DNA of 55,105 bases from Streptomyces alkaliterrae (lineage in GTDB: Bacteria > Actinomycetota > Actinomycetes > Streptomycetales > Streptomycetaceae). Below, one piece after another: positions 25,280-36,324 of the stretch. Location: contig NZ_VJYK02000003.1 of the NCBI RefSeq assembly GCF_007097205.2, positions 1 through 55,105 on the forward strand, given 5' to 3'. The position numbers and the translations under genes are program-made. How positions within the stretch are numbered: position 1 is the stretch's first letter; each line of letters starts with the position of its first letter. The notes beneath the pieces are model-generated. The model was given only the letters and a program-made list of their open reading frames with translations. It was not told the DNA's origin and did no database searches.

Positions 25280-26302
25280 CTAGCGCTGTCCGGTGGGTCC
25301 GGGCGCGGGAGCCACGTCCCGCAGCAACTGGGTGAAGGCGGCCTCGTCGATCACCGGTGTACCGAAGCCGCGGGCGCGGACGACCTTGCCGGTGGCCGCG
25401 TCGGGGTCGTTGGTCACCAGCAGGCTGGTGAGCCGCGACACACTGCCCGCGATGTGCAGCCCGGCCTCGGTCGCCCGGTCCTCCAGGATCTCCCGGTCGG
25501 TGCTGGTGTCCCCGGAGATGGCCACCCGCATGCCCTGCACCAGCGGACCGCCCGGCACGTAGTGGCCCGGGTTGGGGTAGGGGCAGGCGGGGCGCCGCCG
25601 GGCCGGCCGCCAGGTGCGCGGGGCGTAGCCGCCCGCCCGCTGACCGGCGGGGGCGGGACGGTCCGACCACTCGGTGAGCGGCTGGCAGGCCAGCAGCGGC
25701 AACCGCAGCCCGGCGCCGGCGGCCAGCCGCAGGCTGGGCCGGAACGCCTCCGCGAGCACCCGGGCGTCGTCCAGCGCGTGGTGCGCCCGCCGCTGCACGA
25801 CGCCGTAGTGCGCGGCCAGCGACTCCAACTTGTGGTTGGGCAGCGGCAGTGCCAGCTCCTTGGCGAGCGCGATCGTGCACAGCCGCTGCCGCACCGGTGC
25901 CGAGCTGCGGGCCCTGGCGTACTCGCGGGAGATCATCGTCCAGTCGAAGACGGCGTTGTGGGCGACCAGGACCCGGCCGGCCAGTCTCCCCGCGAACTCC
26001 TCGGCGATGTCGGTGAACAGCGGCGCGTCCGCGAGCACGTCGGCGGTGAGGCCGTGGATCCACACCGGGCCCGGGTCGCGCTGCGGGTTGACCGGGCTGT
26101 ACCAGTGGTCCTGGACCTCGCCGTGGCGGTCGAGTTGGTAGACGGCCGCGGAGACTATGCGGTCGTCCCGGGCCAGGCCCGTCGTCTCGACGTCCACGAC
26201 GGCGTATCCGTCCGGGTATTCGGACGGCCAGGACCGGTCGGCGGCGTGCTGCTGCGCGGGGATGTGCGGGGCGGCAGCCGTCTGGTCTTCGAGCATGGTC
26301 AC
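25280..26302 (-). CDS. DEDDh 3'-5' exonuclease with C-terminal BRCT domain
   Basis: A 340-residue protein. The DnaQ-like exonuclease (residues about 30-195) has Asp-Glu in VVDVETTG, Asp in VAHNAVFDWTM, and His-Asp in AHHALDDARVL, so the DEDDh set is complete. After a proline/arginine-rich linker, residues about 255-330 (GMRVAISGDT...DREILEDRATEAG...LVTNDPDAATGKVVRA) form a BRCT-like domain. The combination resembles a DNA polymerase III epsilon-like repair nuclease. GTG 26302 or ATG 26296 could start it. First gene of the operon with SURF1. Confidence 0.88.
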   Translation of the reverse strand: MTMLEDQTAAAPHIPAQQHAADRSWPSEYPDGYAVVDVETTGLARDDRIVSAAVYQLDRHGEVQDHWYSPVNPQRDPGPVWIHGLTADVLADAPLFTDIAEEFAGRLAGRVLVAHNAVFDWTMISREYARARSSAPVRQRLCTIALAKELALPLPNHKLESLAAHYGVVQRRAHHALDDARVLAEAFRPSLRLAAGAGLRLPLLACQPLTEWSDRPAPAGQRAGGYAPRTWRPARRRPACPYPNPGHYVPGGPLVQGMRVAISGDTSTDREILEDRATEAGLHIAGSVSRLTSLLVTNDPDAATGKVVRARGFGTPVIDEAAFTQLLRDVAPAPGPTGQR

Positions 26303-26517
26303 AGAGGATACGGGCCGTCACTGACAGGATCCGAACCGACGGTGTGCCTCCCGCACCCGTGCGGGGCGTTCTCCGACACGCCGTCAGGACGCCGAGGAGC
26401 GCGACGAGTAGTGTCCGAGTCGGGCAAAAGCCATCAAAAGTGGCAAGTTGCCGCTACTGACGCCCGTTCTCGCATACTTGTCGGTAACTCCCTCTGGTCC
26501 CCGGGGGGAACTGCTTC

Positions 26518-26523
26518 TACCGT
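26518..26523 (+). promoter_or_regulatory. Putative -10 box, leaderless desaturase mRNA
   Basis: TACCGT (TANNNT) ends six bases before the ATG at 26530. The only purine-rich run, GGGGGGAA, is over 20 bases upstream, too far to serve as a ribosome binding site, so a leaderless transcript is predicted. Confidence 0.45.
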
Positions 26524-26529
26524 GCGGTT

Positions 26530-27450
26530 ATGCCGACTGCGCTTCCCGATGTCGTGTTGTGGTCCATACCCGCCTTCATCGTGCTGACCGTCCTGGAGAT
26601 GGTCAGCCACCGGATCCACCGGGACGAGGACGCCGCCGGGTACGAGGCCAAGGACGCGGCCACCAGCATCACGATGGGTCTCGGCAGCCTCGTCTTCGAC
26701 GCGCTGTGGAAGATCCCCATCGTGGCCGTCTACGTGGCGGTCTACGAACTGACGCCTCTCGCGGTGCCGGTCGTGTGGTGGACCATCCCGCTGATGCTGC
26801 TCGTCCAGGACTTCTTCTACTACTGGTCGCACCGGGGGCACCACGTCGTCCGCGTGCTGTGGGCCTGCCACGTGGTGCACCACTCGAGCGAGAAGTTCAA
26901 CTTCACCACCGCGCTCCGCCAGCCGTGGACGACGTGGACCGTCTGGCCCTTCTACCTGCCGATGATCGCGCTCGGCGTGCATCCGGCGGCGCTCGCGTTC
27001 TGCTCCTCGGTCAACCTCGTCTACCAGTTCTGGATCCACACCGAGCGCGTCGGCAAGCTGCCCGCGCCGATCGAGTACGTCTTCAACACCGCCTCGCACC
27101 ACCGGGTGCACCACGCCTCCCAGGGCGGCTACCTGGACCGCAACTTCGGCGGCATCCTGATCGTCTGGGACCGGATGTTCGGCACGTTCACGCCGGAGAC
27201 GACACGCCCCGTCTACGGGTTGACGAAGAACATCCACACCTACAACCCGCTGCGCGTCGCCACCCACGAGTACGCGGCGATCGGCCGCGACCTGCGGGCC
27301 GCCCGCGACTGGCCGGAGCGCTTCGGCCGGGTGCTGCGCGGCCCCGGCTGGCAGCCACCGGCGGAAGAGCCGGCGGAAGACGATGTTCTCGAGGACGCCG
27401 CCGAGCGGGACTCCTCCAGGCGGGACGTCCCTGCCGGCGGCTCCCCGTGA
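26530..27450 (+). CDS. Sterol desaturase / fatty acid hydroxylase superfamily membrane protein
   Basis: A 306-residue integral membrane di-iron protein. Helices lie near residues 8-25, 60-95 and 138-165. The histidine clusters are HRGHH (101-105), HVVHH (114-118) and ASHHRVHH (near 193-200), the standard eight-His pattern for C-H hydroxylation or desaturation of lipids. The hydrophilic tail of about 40 residues is acidic. The substrate is unknown; related bacterial enzymes act on carotenoids, hopanoids or fatty acyl chains. Confidence 0.88.
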   Translation: MPTALPDVVLWSIPAFIVLTVLEMVSHRIHRDEDAAGYEAKDAATSITMGLGSLVFDALWKIPIVAVYVAVYELTPLAVPVVWWTIPLMLLVQDFFYYWSHRGHHVVRVLWACHVVHHSSEKFNFTTALRQPWTTWTVWPFYLPMIALGVHPAALAFCSSVNLVYQFWIHTERVGKLPAPIEYVFNTASHHRVHHASQGGYLDRNFGGILIVWDRMFGTFTPETTRPVYGLTKNIHTYNPLRVATHEYAAIGRDLRAARDWPERFGRVLRGPGWQPPAEEPAEDDVLEDAAERDSSRRDVPAGGSP

Positions 27451-27474
27451 CGCCGTCCGGGGCCGAACACGGCG

Positions 27475-27507
27475 GAGGGCGCCGGACGGTTGCCGTCCGG
27501 CGCCCTC
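27475..27507. terminator. Bidirectional terminator
   Basis: Perfect 15-base stem GAGGGCGCCGGACGG / CCGTCCGGCGCCCTC with a 3-base loop between the convergent desaturase and subtilase genes. Confidence 0.85.
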
Positions 27508-27558
27508 GTCTGTCACTTCGGACGATCGACGGCGGGGGGTGTGCCGTCGGCCCGTCCG

Positions 27559-29106
27559 TCAGCGCCGGACCGCCGCCAGGGCGTCGACGATGCCGTAACC
27601 GTAGAAGTTGTTCACGTGCTCGGTGCCGGTGCACTGCGCGGCGAACTGGCCGTTTCCGCTCGGGTCGTACGGCTCGTCAGGGCACGCGGTGCTCATCGCC
27701 TGGGCCTTCAGGCGCCACGCGAGCTCCTGCGGGCTGACCTTCGGGTCCTTGCTCTTGATGAGCGCGGCGACACCGGCGACGTACGGGCCGGCCATCGAGG
27801 TGCCCTGGAGGAAGGCGTACTCGCCGTCCGGCATGGTGGACAGCACGCCACCGTGCTTGCCCGGCGCCGGCGGCAGCTGGTAGCGGGCGTCACCGCCCGG
27901 CGCGGCCACGTCGACCTGGCCGGTGCCGTAGTTGCTGTAGTACGACTTCAGCTTGTGCGAGCCGGTCGCGGAGACCGAGATCACGCCGGGCAGCTGGGTC
28001 GGCATGTCCGGGCAGATCCGGGGGTTGATCTTCCGCTCGACCGGAGTGGAGTCGTTCGGGCTGGTGCGGTCGGTGACCTCGCTGGCCGCCAGGTCCGTGT
28101 AGGAGTTGCCGGCGGAGGTCACGTGCGCGGTGCCCTTGCCCCGGCTGTAGTTGATGGCGCGGCTGACGGAGTCGACGAGCGCCTTCTGGTCCGGGTCGTT
28201 GGTGCAGGTGAACAGCCACGGGTCGATGTAGTAGCTGTTGTTGGTGATCTCCACGCCCGTCTTGCTGGCGAACATGAAGGCGCAGACGACGGCCTCGGTG
28301 TAGAAGAAGCCCTCGCCCGGCTCGCTCACCTTGATCGAGGAGACCTGCACGCCGGGGGCCGCGCCGGCGATGCCGACGCCGTTGCGGGCGGCGGCCACGA
28401 TGCCGGCGACGTGCGTGCCGTGGTAGCTGCCGTCCGGGTAGGGGCGCCAGGCGCCGCGGGAGGTGTCGGCGACGCCGCCCACGCAGTTCGCGGACTGCTT
28501 GGCGGAGAAGTTGGGCGCCAGGTCAGGGTGGGTGTCGTCCACGCCGGTGTCGATGACGGCGACGGTGACGTCCCGGCTGCCCTGGCTGATCGCGTGCGCC
28601 TTGTCGGCGTTGATCTGCGGCAGCGCCCACTGGAGGGACTCCAGCGGCTCCTCGTTCAGCTGGTCGCCGCGGGCGGTCTGGTTGGGCTTCGCCTTGGCCA
28701 GCTTCTTCACGTCGACGTACTCGGGCTTGCCGACGTCGGTGGTGGTGGCGGTCTCGATCGGCGCGGTGCGGGTGGCGCCGGCCGAGTTGATCCCCGGAGT
28801 GGCGCGCATCCGGTCGCCGAAGCCGGAGTTGCGGGAGTGGGCGATGACAACGCCGATCTCCCGGTAGGAGGTGACGACCTTGCCGCCGGCGCGGCGGACG
28901 GCGTCCTCGGCCCGTCGGACGGACTTCCTGTCGGGGGCCGTGTTGACCACGTAGGACAGCTTCGGGCCGTCGGCGGTGGCCGACTGTCCCTTGCCGTCCT
29001 CGGCGGCGGCGCTCGCGCCGGGCAGCAGTCCGAGCGAGACGGTCAGGGCGAGACCGGCGGAGAACACGACGCTTCGCCGTTTTCCGGACAGGGGTCTCAA
29101 AGCCAT
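27559..29106 (-). CDS. Secreted S8 (subtilisin-family) serine protease
   Basis: A 515-residue secreted preproprotease. Signal peptide: KRRSVVFSAGLALTVSLGLL, with cleavage near ASA-AAE (about residue 34). An I9-like propeptide (SYVVNTAPD... GGKVVTSYREIGVVIAHS) follows. The catalytic domain has Asp in VAVIDTGVDDTHPDL, His in YHGTHVAGI, the oxyanion Asn in ITNNSYY, and Ser in QGTSMAGPYVAG. No C-terminal domain follows the catalytic region. AGAGGAG lies six bases before ATG 29106. Probably an extracellular nutritional or developmental protease. Confidence 0.95.
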   Translation of the reverse strand: MALRPLSGKRRSVVFSAGLALTVSLGLLPGASAAAEDGKGQSATADGPKLSYVVNTAPDRKSVRRAEDAVRRAGGKVVTSYREIGVVIAHSRNSGFGDRMRATPGINSAGATRTAPIETATTTDVGKPEYVDVKKLAKAKPNQTARGDQLNEEPLESLQWALPQINADKAHAISQGSRDVTVAVIDTGVDDTHPDLAPNFSAKQSANCVGGVADTSRGAWRPYPDGSYHGTHVAGIVAAARNGVGIAGAAPGVQVSSIKVSEPGEGFFYTEAVVCAFMFASKTGVEITNNSYYIDPWLFTCTNDPDQKALVDSVSRAINYSRGKGTAHVTSAGNSYTDLAASEVTDRTSPNDSTPVERKINPRICPDMPTQLPGVISVSATGSHKLKSYYSNYGTGQVDVAAPGGDARYQLPPAPGKHGGVLSTMPDGEYAFLQGTSMAGPYVAGVAALIKSKDPKVSPQELAWRLKAQAMSTACPDEPYDPSGNGQFAAQCTGTEHVNNFYGYGIVDALAAVRR

Positions 29107-29271
29107 GTAGAACTCCTCTTGGGTGAACACACTGGTCATCAACCGCCCGTCCGAATAACGGAGTTGGTCGTTCGTGGGCGGCCCGCTGGAACGTATCGGT
29201 GAGTTGGACACCCAAACAAGATTTCGGGTGGATCGAGATCAAAAGGAGACGCAGAGTGACGACGCGATGAC

Positions 29272-29288
29272 TTCAACGATCTGTTGAA
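29272..29288. promoter_or_regulatory. Palindrome in the subtilase/moaA divergent promoter region
   Basis: Perfect inverted repeat TTCAAC-GATCT-GTTGAA. The right half includes TTGAA of a -35-like hexamer (TTGAAT at 29284), and a -10-like TACGCT lies at 29305-29310, although the spacer of 15 bases is short. A regulator binding here could block moaA transcription. Confidence 0.4.
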
Positions 29289-29350
29289 TGTCGGTGCGGT
29301 CGCGTACGCTGCGGAGAAAGAGGCCCTACGTCGGAGAGGTGTGCCGCGCC

Positions 29351-30340
29351 ATGCTGCTCGACTCGTACGGCCGGACGGCCACCGATCTGCGGGTGTCGCT
29401 GACCGACCGCTGCAACCTGCGCTGCACCTACTGCATGCCGGAGGAGGGCCTTCAGTGGCTCGCCAAGCCCGATCTCCTCACGGATGAGGAGATCGTGCGG
29501 CTGGTGGATATCGCGGTGCGCGAGCTGGGTGTCACCGAGGTGCGCTTCACCGGCGGCGAACCGCTGCTGCGCCCCGGCCTGGTGGGCATCGTGGCCGCCT
29601 GCGCGGCGCTCGAGCCCAGGCCCCAGCTGTCGCTGACCACCAACGGCATCGGCTTGGAGCGCACGGCGGGCGCCCTGCGGGATGCCGGCCTGGACCGGGT
29701 CAACGTCTCACTCGACACCCTCGACCCCGGGGTGTTCCAGCGGCTCACCCGCCGCAAGCGGCACGCCGACGTGCTGCGCGGTCTGGCCGCCGCCCGGGAG
29801 GCCGGCCTGCGCCCGGTGAAGATCAACGCCGTACTGATGCCCGGGATGAACGACGCCGAGGCGCCCGACCTGCTCGCCTGGGCCATGGAGCACGAGTACG
29901 AGCTGCGCTTCATCGAGCAGATGCCGCTGGACGCCCAGCACGGCTGGCAGCGCGACGGCATGATCACCGCGGGTGACATCCTCGCCTCGCTGCGTACCCG
30001 CTTCACCCTCACCGAGGAGGGCGAGCAGGCCCGCGGCTCGGCCCCCGCCGAGCGCTGGCTGGTGGACGGCGGGCCGCACCGGGTGGGCGTCATCGCCTCC
30101 GTGACCAGGCCGTTCTGCCGCGCCTGCGACCGCACCCGGCTCACCGCCGACGGCCAGGTCCGCACCTGCCTGTTCGCCACGGAGGAGTCCGACCTCAGGG
30201 GCGCGCTGCGCACCGGGGCCTCCGACGAGCGCATCGCCGCCCTGTGGCGGACGGCGATGTGGGGCAAGAAGGCGGGCGCGGGCATCGACGACCCCTCGTT
30301 CGTCCAGCCCCAGCGGCCCATGTCAGCCATCGGCGGCTGA
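29351..30340 (+). CDS. moaA: GTP 3',8-cyclase MoaA (molybdenum cofactor synthesis)
   Basis: A 329-residue radical-SAM enzyme that rearranges GTP in the first step of molybdopterin synthesis. The N-terminal cluster motif is CNLRCTYC (near residue 23), SAM motif GGEPLLRPG, and the C-terminal second cluster Cys set is [18 protein letters not shown]. The last residues are the conserved Gly-Gly. ATG 29351 matches the usual MLxDxYGR start; GGAGAGG lies about ten bases upstream. Its last 18 bases overlap the end of the convergent small gene. Confidence 0.96.
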   Translation: MLLDSYGRTATDLRVSLTDRCNLRCTYCMPEEGLQWLAKPDLLTDEEIVRLVDIAVRELGVTEVRFTGGEPLLRPGLVGIVAACAALEPRPQLSLTTNGIGLERTAGALRDAGLDRVNVSLDTLDPGVFQRLTRRKRHADVLRGLAAAREAGLRPVKINAVLMPGMNDAEAPDLLAWAMEHEYELRFIEQMPLDAQHGWQRDGMITAGDILASLRTRFTLTEEGEQARGSAPAERWLVDGGPHRVGVIASVTRPFCRACDRTRLTADGQVRTCLFATEESDLRGALRTGASDERIAALWRTAMWGKKAGAGIDDPSFVQPQRPMSAIGG

Positions 30341-30550
30341 GTCGTTCCACTCGCGCAGCGCCACGACGTCCTTCAGGAAGCCGCGGATCCCCAGGAACTG
30401 CGACAGGTGCTCGCGGTGCTCCTCGCACGCCAGCCACGTCTTGCGGCGCTCGGGAGTGTGCAGTTTCGGGTTGTTCCAGGCCAGCACCCACACGGCGGGC
30501 GCCCGGCAGCCCTTGGCGGAACAGATCGGCGCGTCCTCGGTCGTCACCAC
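30323..30550 (-). CDS. Small Cys/His-containing hypothetical protein
   Basis: A 75-residue protein with Cys at C-S-A-K-G-C (residues 10 and 15) and a later C-E-E-H-R-E-H segment (41-47), a plausible zinc-binding set. Aromatic-rich [19 protein letters not shown] lies between. It is conserved next to moaA in Streptomyces as far as I recall and has no established function. GTG at 30550 or 30547. It overlaps the moaA 3' end by 18 bases in convergent orientation. Confidence 0.7.
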   Translation of the reverse strand: MVTTEDAPICSAKGCRAPAVWVLAWNNPKLHTPERRKTWLACEEHREHLSQFLGIRGFLKDVVALREWNDSAADG

Positions 30551-30579
30551 CCCATCCAAGCACGCCGCACGCGCACAAC

Positions 30580-30615
30580 GACGCCGGGCAGCCACGGGGG
30601 GAGCTGCCCGGCGTC
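30580..30615 (-). terminator. Terminator after the DUF3099 gene
   Basis: Perfect 12-base stem GACGCCGGGCAG / CTGCCCGGCGTC with a 12-base loop, downstream of the minus-strand DUF3099 gene and just ahead of the next minus-strand gene. Confidence 0.65.
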
Positions 30616-30752
30616 GGTCAGTCGCTCCGACGGGGGATACGGAGCGCGTAGGAAGTATGGCACGGCGGCCCCCCGAAGGTGCACTGGATCGCCGCGATTG
30701 ACCACAGGTATTTTCCCGTCGTGGCGCGCCGGGCGCGGCGCGTGACGCCGGG

Positions 30753-31295
30753 TCAACTGGAGAAGTGTGCGGAGCCGTTGGTGCCGCTTCGCGGATGGTC
30801 CCCGCCCGGCCGCGCGGTCGCCGGTCCGTCCTCGGGGCGTGGCGCCGCACGGCCCGGTGAGGGCCTGCCCTCCGTCGGCGCCCGGCCCGCCGAATCCTCG
30901 TCCGGCGCTTCCGACGCCGGTCGCCCGCCCGCCGGCCTCTCGGCCGCCGGGCCCTCCCCGGTCGCACCTTCGCCGGTCGCACCTTCGCCGGTCGGGGCGA
31001 TCGCCTCGCGCGGCGCCGAGCGCAGCAGGGAGGAGGGGATGGCGGGGGAGTTCTCGCGCCCGGCGTTGGCGATCACCACCGCGATGTAGGGCAGCGTCAG
31101 CCCCAGCACCAGCGTGACCACGGCCAGCGGACGCTGGACGTTCCAGAGGAACACGGTCAGGATCACCGCGACGGTACGGACGAGCATGGAGATCACGTAG
31201 CGCCGCTCCCGGCGCCGTACGTCCTCCGCCAGACTCGGCCTCGCGCCGGTGATCCGGAAGACCTCCCCGTCGCGCTTGTCGCGCCGTAGCCGCAT
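30753..31295 (-). CDS. DUF3099 domain membrane protein
   Basis: A 180-residue protein. The DUF3099 part (residues about 10-85) has VFRITGARPSLAEDVRRRERRY followed by two hydrophobic helices (YVISMLVRTVAVILTVFLW and LAVVTLVLGLTLPYIAVVIA). The C-terminal half is a disordered Pro/Gly/Glu tail beginning with a GATGEG repeat from a 15-bp direct duplication. Function unknown. Confidence 0.85.
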   Translation of the reverse strand: MRLRRDKRDGEVFRITGARPSLAEDVRRRERRYVISMLVRTVAVILTVFLWNVQRPLAVVTLVLGLTLPYIAVVIANAGRENSPAIPSSLLRSAPREAIAPTGEGATGEGATGEGPAAERPAGGRPASEAPDEDSAGRAPTEGRPSPGRAAPRPEDGPATARPGGDHPRSGTNGSAHFSS

Positions 31296-31523
31296 CGCAT
31301 CTCACCGCCCGAAACCGCCCGGTCGCGCCGGCCGGCGTGCCCCCGCGCGCCGGTGAACCACCGGATGGCTCCCACGTTACGCTCCGGCCCCCGTCGGACC
31401 GACACCGGCCCGGGAAACGCCCCCGGATCTGTCGCCTCACTCGAACGGAGTACCAAGCGATGCGGTGGGCGACAGCCGGCCCCAGCGTGGGAATGCGCAC
31501 CCGGCGCACGACAAGGAGGCGAA

Positions 31524-31793
31524 ATGAGCTGGTTGTGGGCCATCATCGTCGGTCTGGTGCTCGGCGTGCTCGCCCGGGCCATCCTGCCCGGCAAGCAGAA
31601 CATCCCGATCTGGCTGACGATCATCTTCGGTATGTTGGGCGCGTTGCTGGGCAACGCCGTCGCCGGCTGGATCGGCGTCGAGGACACCAGGGGAATCGAC
31701 TGGATCCGGCATCTGCTCCAGCTGCTCGGAGCCATCCTGATCGTCGGCCTCGGCGCTCCGCTCTACGCGTCGCTACGCGGCAAACAGACCTGA
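31524..31793 (+). CDS. GlsB/YeaQ/YmgE family stress-response membrane protein
   Basis: An 89-residue transglycosylase-associated-type protein with three hydrophobic segments: MSWLWAIIVGLVLGVLARAI, IWLTIIFGMLGALLGNAVAG and LLQLLGAILIVGLGAPLY, and the conserved LPGKQNIP loop. AAGGAGG lies six bases before ATG 31524. Small proteins of this family are induced by general stress in many bacteria. In operonic isolation, ended by a hairpin shared with tyrS. Confidence 0.9.
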   Translation: MSWLWAIIVGLVLGVLARAILPGKQNIPIWLTIIFGMLGALLGNAVAGWIGVEDTRGIDWIRHLLQLLGAILIVGLGAPLYASLRGKQT

Positions 31794-31828
31794 CGCCTCG
31801 CGCGGAGACTCCGTCCGGAGGCGACAGA

Positions 31829-31862
31829 GCCCGGTCGGCACACGCACACGTGCCGACCGGGC
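31829..31862. terminator. Bidirectional terminator
   Basis: Perfect 13-base stem GCCCGGTCGGCAC / GTGCCGACCGGGC with an 8-base loop, between the convergent GlsB-like gene and tyrS. Confidence 0.85.
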
Positions 31863-31881
31863 CCTCTCCGCCGCGTGAGCG

Positions 31882-33291
31882 CTACAGCCCGCGGATCTCG
31901 GCGATCTTCCGCCCGGCCTTGAGGTAGACCGTGCCGCCGACACCCGCCTCGGCGAGCTTCTCCCGCACCACCTCGGCCAGCGGGCGCAGCGCCTCGCCCT
32001 CCGCCAGCACGATCGTGTGCTGGCCGTCGGCCGCCTCCACGACCAGGCGCAAGGCGTTCTGCTTGGCGAGCCGGCGGGCCGCCGACGCGCTCGGCACGAA
32101 CTCCAGCTCCCGGGCCAGCAGCCCGGCGATGCCCTCGCCGCCCAGCTGGGCGGCGTTCAGCGTCGGAAGCGTGTCGACGTCGGCGAAGGACTTCTTCGAG
32201 AACTGGGCGGTGAAGCCGGCCCGGGCCTTCATCGCCGTCGGCACGTCGAACATGGCCGCGACGACCTCCCCGGCGAGCACCTTCTTGAGGTCCATCGGGT
32301 GCAGCGAGCCGCCGGAAACGCGGGCGAGCGCCTGGCCGACCTCCTGGTCGCTCCACTCCGTCCACGCCTTCAGGTAGGGCTCGATCAGCCGGTCAGGCAC
32401 CGACATGATCTTGCCGAAGACGTCCTCCGCCGTGGTGGAGAGACCCACGTAGTTGCCCTTGGACTTGGACATCTTCGCGCCGGTGCCGTCCGTGCCCTCG
32501 ATGAGCGGCATGGTGACGACCAGCTGCGGCTGCTGCCCGCGCAGCTCCATCAGCCGCCGGCCCATCTGGAGGTTGAGCAGCTGGTCGGCGCCGCCGAGCT
32601 CGACGTCGCACTCCAGCGCGACCGAGTCCAGCGCCTGCGCGATCGGGTACAGCAGCTCGGACATCGTCAGCCCGGAGCCCGCCGCGAGCCGGTTGCGGAA
32701 GTCCTCGCGCTGGAGCAGCTGGGAGACCGGCACCTGGGCCATGAGCGTCAGCAGCTCGGGGAAGGTGTAGGGCGCCAGCCACTCGCTGTTCTCCCGGAAG
32801 CTGATCCGGTCGAAGTCGACGAACGGCCGCACCTGGTCGCGGTAGCCGGCCAGGTTGCGCCTGATGTCCTCGTCGGTCAGCGGGGGACGCTCGGCGGTGC
32901 GCCCGGACGGGTCGCCGATCTTGGCGGTGAAGTCGCCGATCAGCAGGGTGACGTCGTGGCCCATGCGCTGGAGCCGGCTCAGGATGATCACCGGTACGGC
33001 GTGGCCGAGGTGCATGTCCTGTGCGGTCGGGTCCACGCCCAGCTTCACCGACAGGCCCCGGCCGGAGGCCGCCCGCTCCTCGATCCGCGCGGCCAGCTTC
33101 TCCGGCCCCGGAAGCACCTCCACCGCGCGGGAGGCGATCAGCTCGGCCTGCTCGCTTGGCGACAGGTCCGTCAGGTCGAGATAGCGCCTCGCCCGGGTCT
33201 CGGTCAGCAGTCGCTCGACCGCGGAGTCGGAGGAGAGGTCCTGCGCCAGCAGCTCACTGGCGCGTGCGACGGAGTCGCCGAGGCGTGTCAT
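31882..33291 (-). CDS. tyrS: Tyrosine--tRNA ligase, TyrZ-like type
   Basis: A 469-residue class Ic synthetase that charges tRNA-Tyr. It has HLGH (residues 94-97, the HIGH motif), LIGDFTAKIGDPSGRT, the KMSKSKGNYVGL motif near residue 273, and a C-terminal S4-like RNA-binding domain from about 400 (LEFVPSASAARRLAKQNALR). The GDFTAKIGDP and KMSKS forms are those of the TyrZ branch rather than the KFGKT branch common as the housekeeping enzyme. An N-terminal extension of about 65 residues precedes the catalytic domain. Whether a second tyrS exists elsewhere cannot be seen. Confidence 0.9.
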   Translation of the reverse strand: MTRLGDSVARASELLAQDLSSDSAVERLLTETRARRYLDLTDLSPSEQAELIASRAVEVLPGPEKLAARIEERAASGRGLSVKLGVDPTAQDMHLGHAVPVIILSRLQRMGHDVTLLIGDFTAKIGDPSGRTAERPPLTDEDIRRNLAGYRDQVRPFVDFDRISFRENSEWLAPYTFPELLTLMAQVPVSQLLQREDFRNRLAAGSGLTMSELLYPIAQALDSVALECDVELGGADQLLNLQMGRRLMELRGQQPQLVVTMPLIEGTDGTGAKMSKSKGNYVGLSTTAEDVFGKIMSVPDRLIEPYLKAWTEWSDQEVGQALARVSGGSLHPMDLKKVLAGEVVAAMFDVPTAMKARAGFTAQFSKKSFADVDTLPTLNAAQLGGEGIAGLLARELEFVPSASAARRLAKQNALRLVVEAADGQHTIVLAEGEALRPLAEVVREKLAEAGVGGTVYLKAGRKIAEIRGL

Positions 33292-33406
33292 CGTGGCGTT
33301 CCTGTGGATGGTCGTCGGGACGTGATCGGGAGCCGCCCGGCGGCCCGGCACCCCGCCACTGGCGAGGGCCGGACCGCTGGTTGACAGGCCGAGTCTACGG
33401 GGCGGC

Positions 33407-34803
33407 TCACACCCCGGGGCTGACGGAGCTCATGTTGAAGTCCGGCACCCGCAGGGCGGGCATCGCGGCCCTGGTGAAGTAGTCCGACCACTCCCTGGGC
33501 AGGCAGCGCTCGGTCCGGCCGGCCTCCTCGGCCCGGGCCAGCAGGTCGACCGGGGACTCGTTGAAGCGGAAGTTGTTCACCGCGCCGACCACCTCCCCGC
33601 CCTCCACCAGGTACACGCCGTCCCGGGTGAGACCGGTCAGCAGCAGCGTGGCCGGATCGACCTCCCGGATGTACCACAGGCAGGTCAGCAGCAGCCCGCG
33701 TTCGGTGCCGGCGACCATCTCCTCCAGCGACTGCTCGCCGCCGCCCTCCAGGATCAGGTTGTCGACCATGGGCGCGGCCGGCAGTCCGGTCAGCTCGGCG
33801 GTGTGCCGTGAGCTGACCAGCCGGGAGAGCGTGCCCTCGCTGATCCACTCGGTGTCCTCCAGCGGCAGCCCGTTGTCGAACACCGAGACGTCGTCGCCGG
33901 AGGAGTGCGCGAGGACAAAGGGCGCGCACTGGAGGCCGTCGGCCGTCGGCGCGCCGCGCAGGGTCAGCGGCAGCCGCGCCACCTTCTCGCCGACCCGGGT
34001 GCCGCCGCCGGGCGAGCTGAAGACGGTCCGGCCCTCGGCGGCGTCCCGGGCACCGGCCGACCACAGCTGGTACACCATGAGGTCGGCGACGGCGGTGGGC
34101 GGCAGCAGCGTCTCGTACCGCCCGGCGGGCAGCTCCACCCTGCGGTTCGCCCACGCCAGCCGCCGGGCCAACTCGGCGTCGAGCGCGGCCGGGTCGACGT
34201 CGGAGAAGTCCCGGGTGGCGCGGCCGGCCCAGGCCGAGCGGGTGTGGTCGGGGCTCTTGGCGTTGAGTTCCACCGTGCCGGTGGGCTGGTCGTGCCGCAG
34301 CCGCAGGCCCGCGGAGGTGCCCAGGTAGCTGGAGACCACCTCGTGCTGGGCGAAGCCGTAGAGCTCCCGCCCCTCCGACGCGGCGCGGGCGAACGACTCG
34401 CCCAGCGCGGGCGCGAACGCCTCGAAGACCGCCGAGGAGGTCTCGGCGGGCGGCGCGGTGAAGTCGTCGGACGGCGGACCGCCGGCGACCAGTCCCCGCG
34501 CGTCCTCGGCGGGCCCGGCCCGGCGTGCCGCCTCCTCGGCCGCCCGCACCAGCGGTTCCAGCTCGGTGGCGTCGGACCCGGAGCGCGCCACGACGCCCGA
34601 GGCGGTGCCCTGGGCGCCGTCCACGGTGGCGATCACGGTCACCGTCCGGCCCCGGGTGACGCCGTTGGTGGTGAGGGTGTTCCCGGCCCAGCGCAGGTTG
34701 GCGGAGGAGCTCTCGTCGGCGATGACCACGCAGCCGTCCGCCCGGCTCAGGTCCAGGGCCCGCTCGACCAGTTCGTGCGGTGCGGTGGTCCGTGCGGGGG
34801 AAG

Positions 34804-34807
<4 letters not shown>
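33407..34807 (-). CDS. pmbA: PmbA/TldE-family protein
   Basis: A 466-residue partner subunit of the TldD/TldE metalloprotease, which in other bacteria matures peptides such as microcin B17 and clears toxin-antidote proteins. It shows the family pattern (SRADGCVVIADES, FAQHEVVSSYLGTSAGLRLRH, NLILEGGGEQSLEEMVAGTERGLLLTCLWYIREVD-type segments) and, like other TldE subunits, no HExxxH motif. Its ATG overlaps the tldD stop (ATGA), so the two are translated together in a 1:1 relationship. Confidence 0.92.

Positions 34808-36324
<1,517 letters not shown>

Noticed and set aside
30655-30701. Short ORF starting ATG near 30658
   Set aside because: Fourteen codons, no ribosome binding site and no conserved feature.
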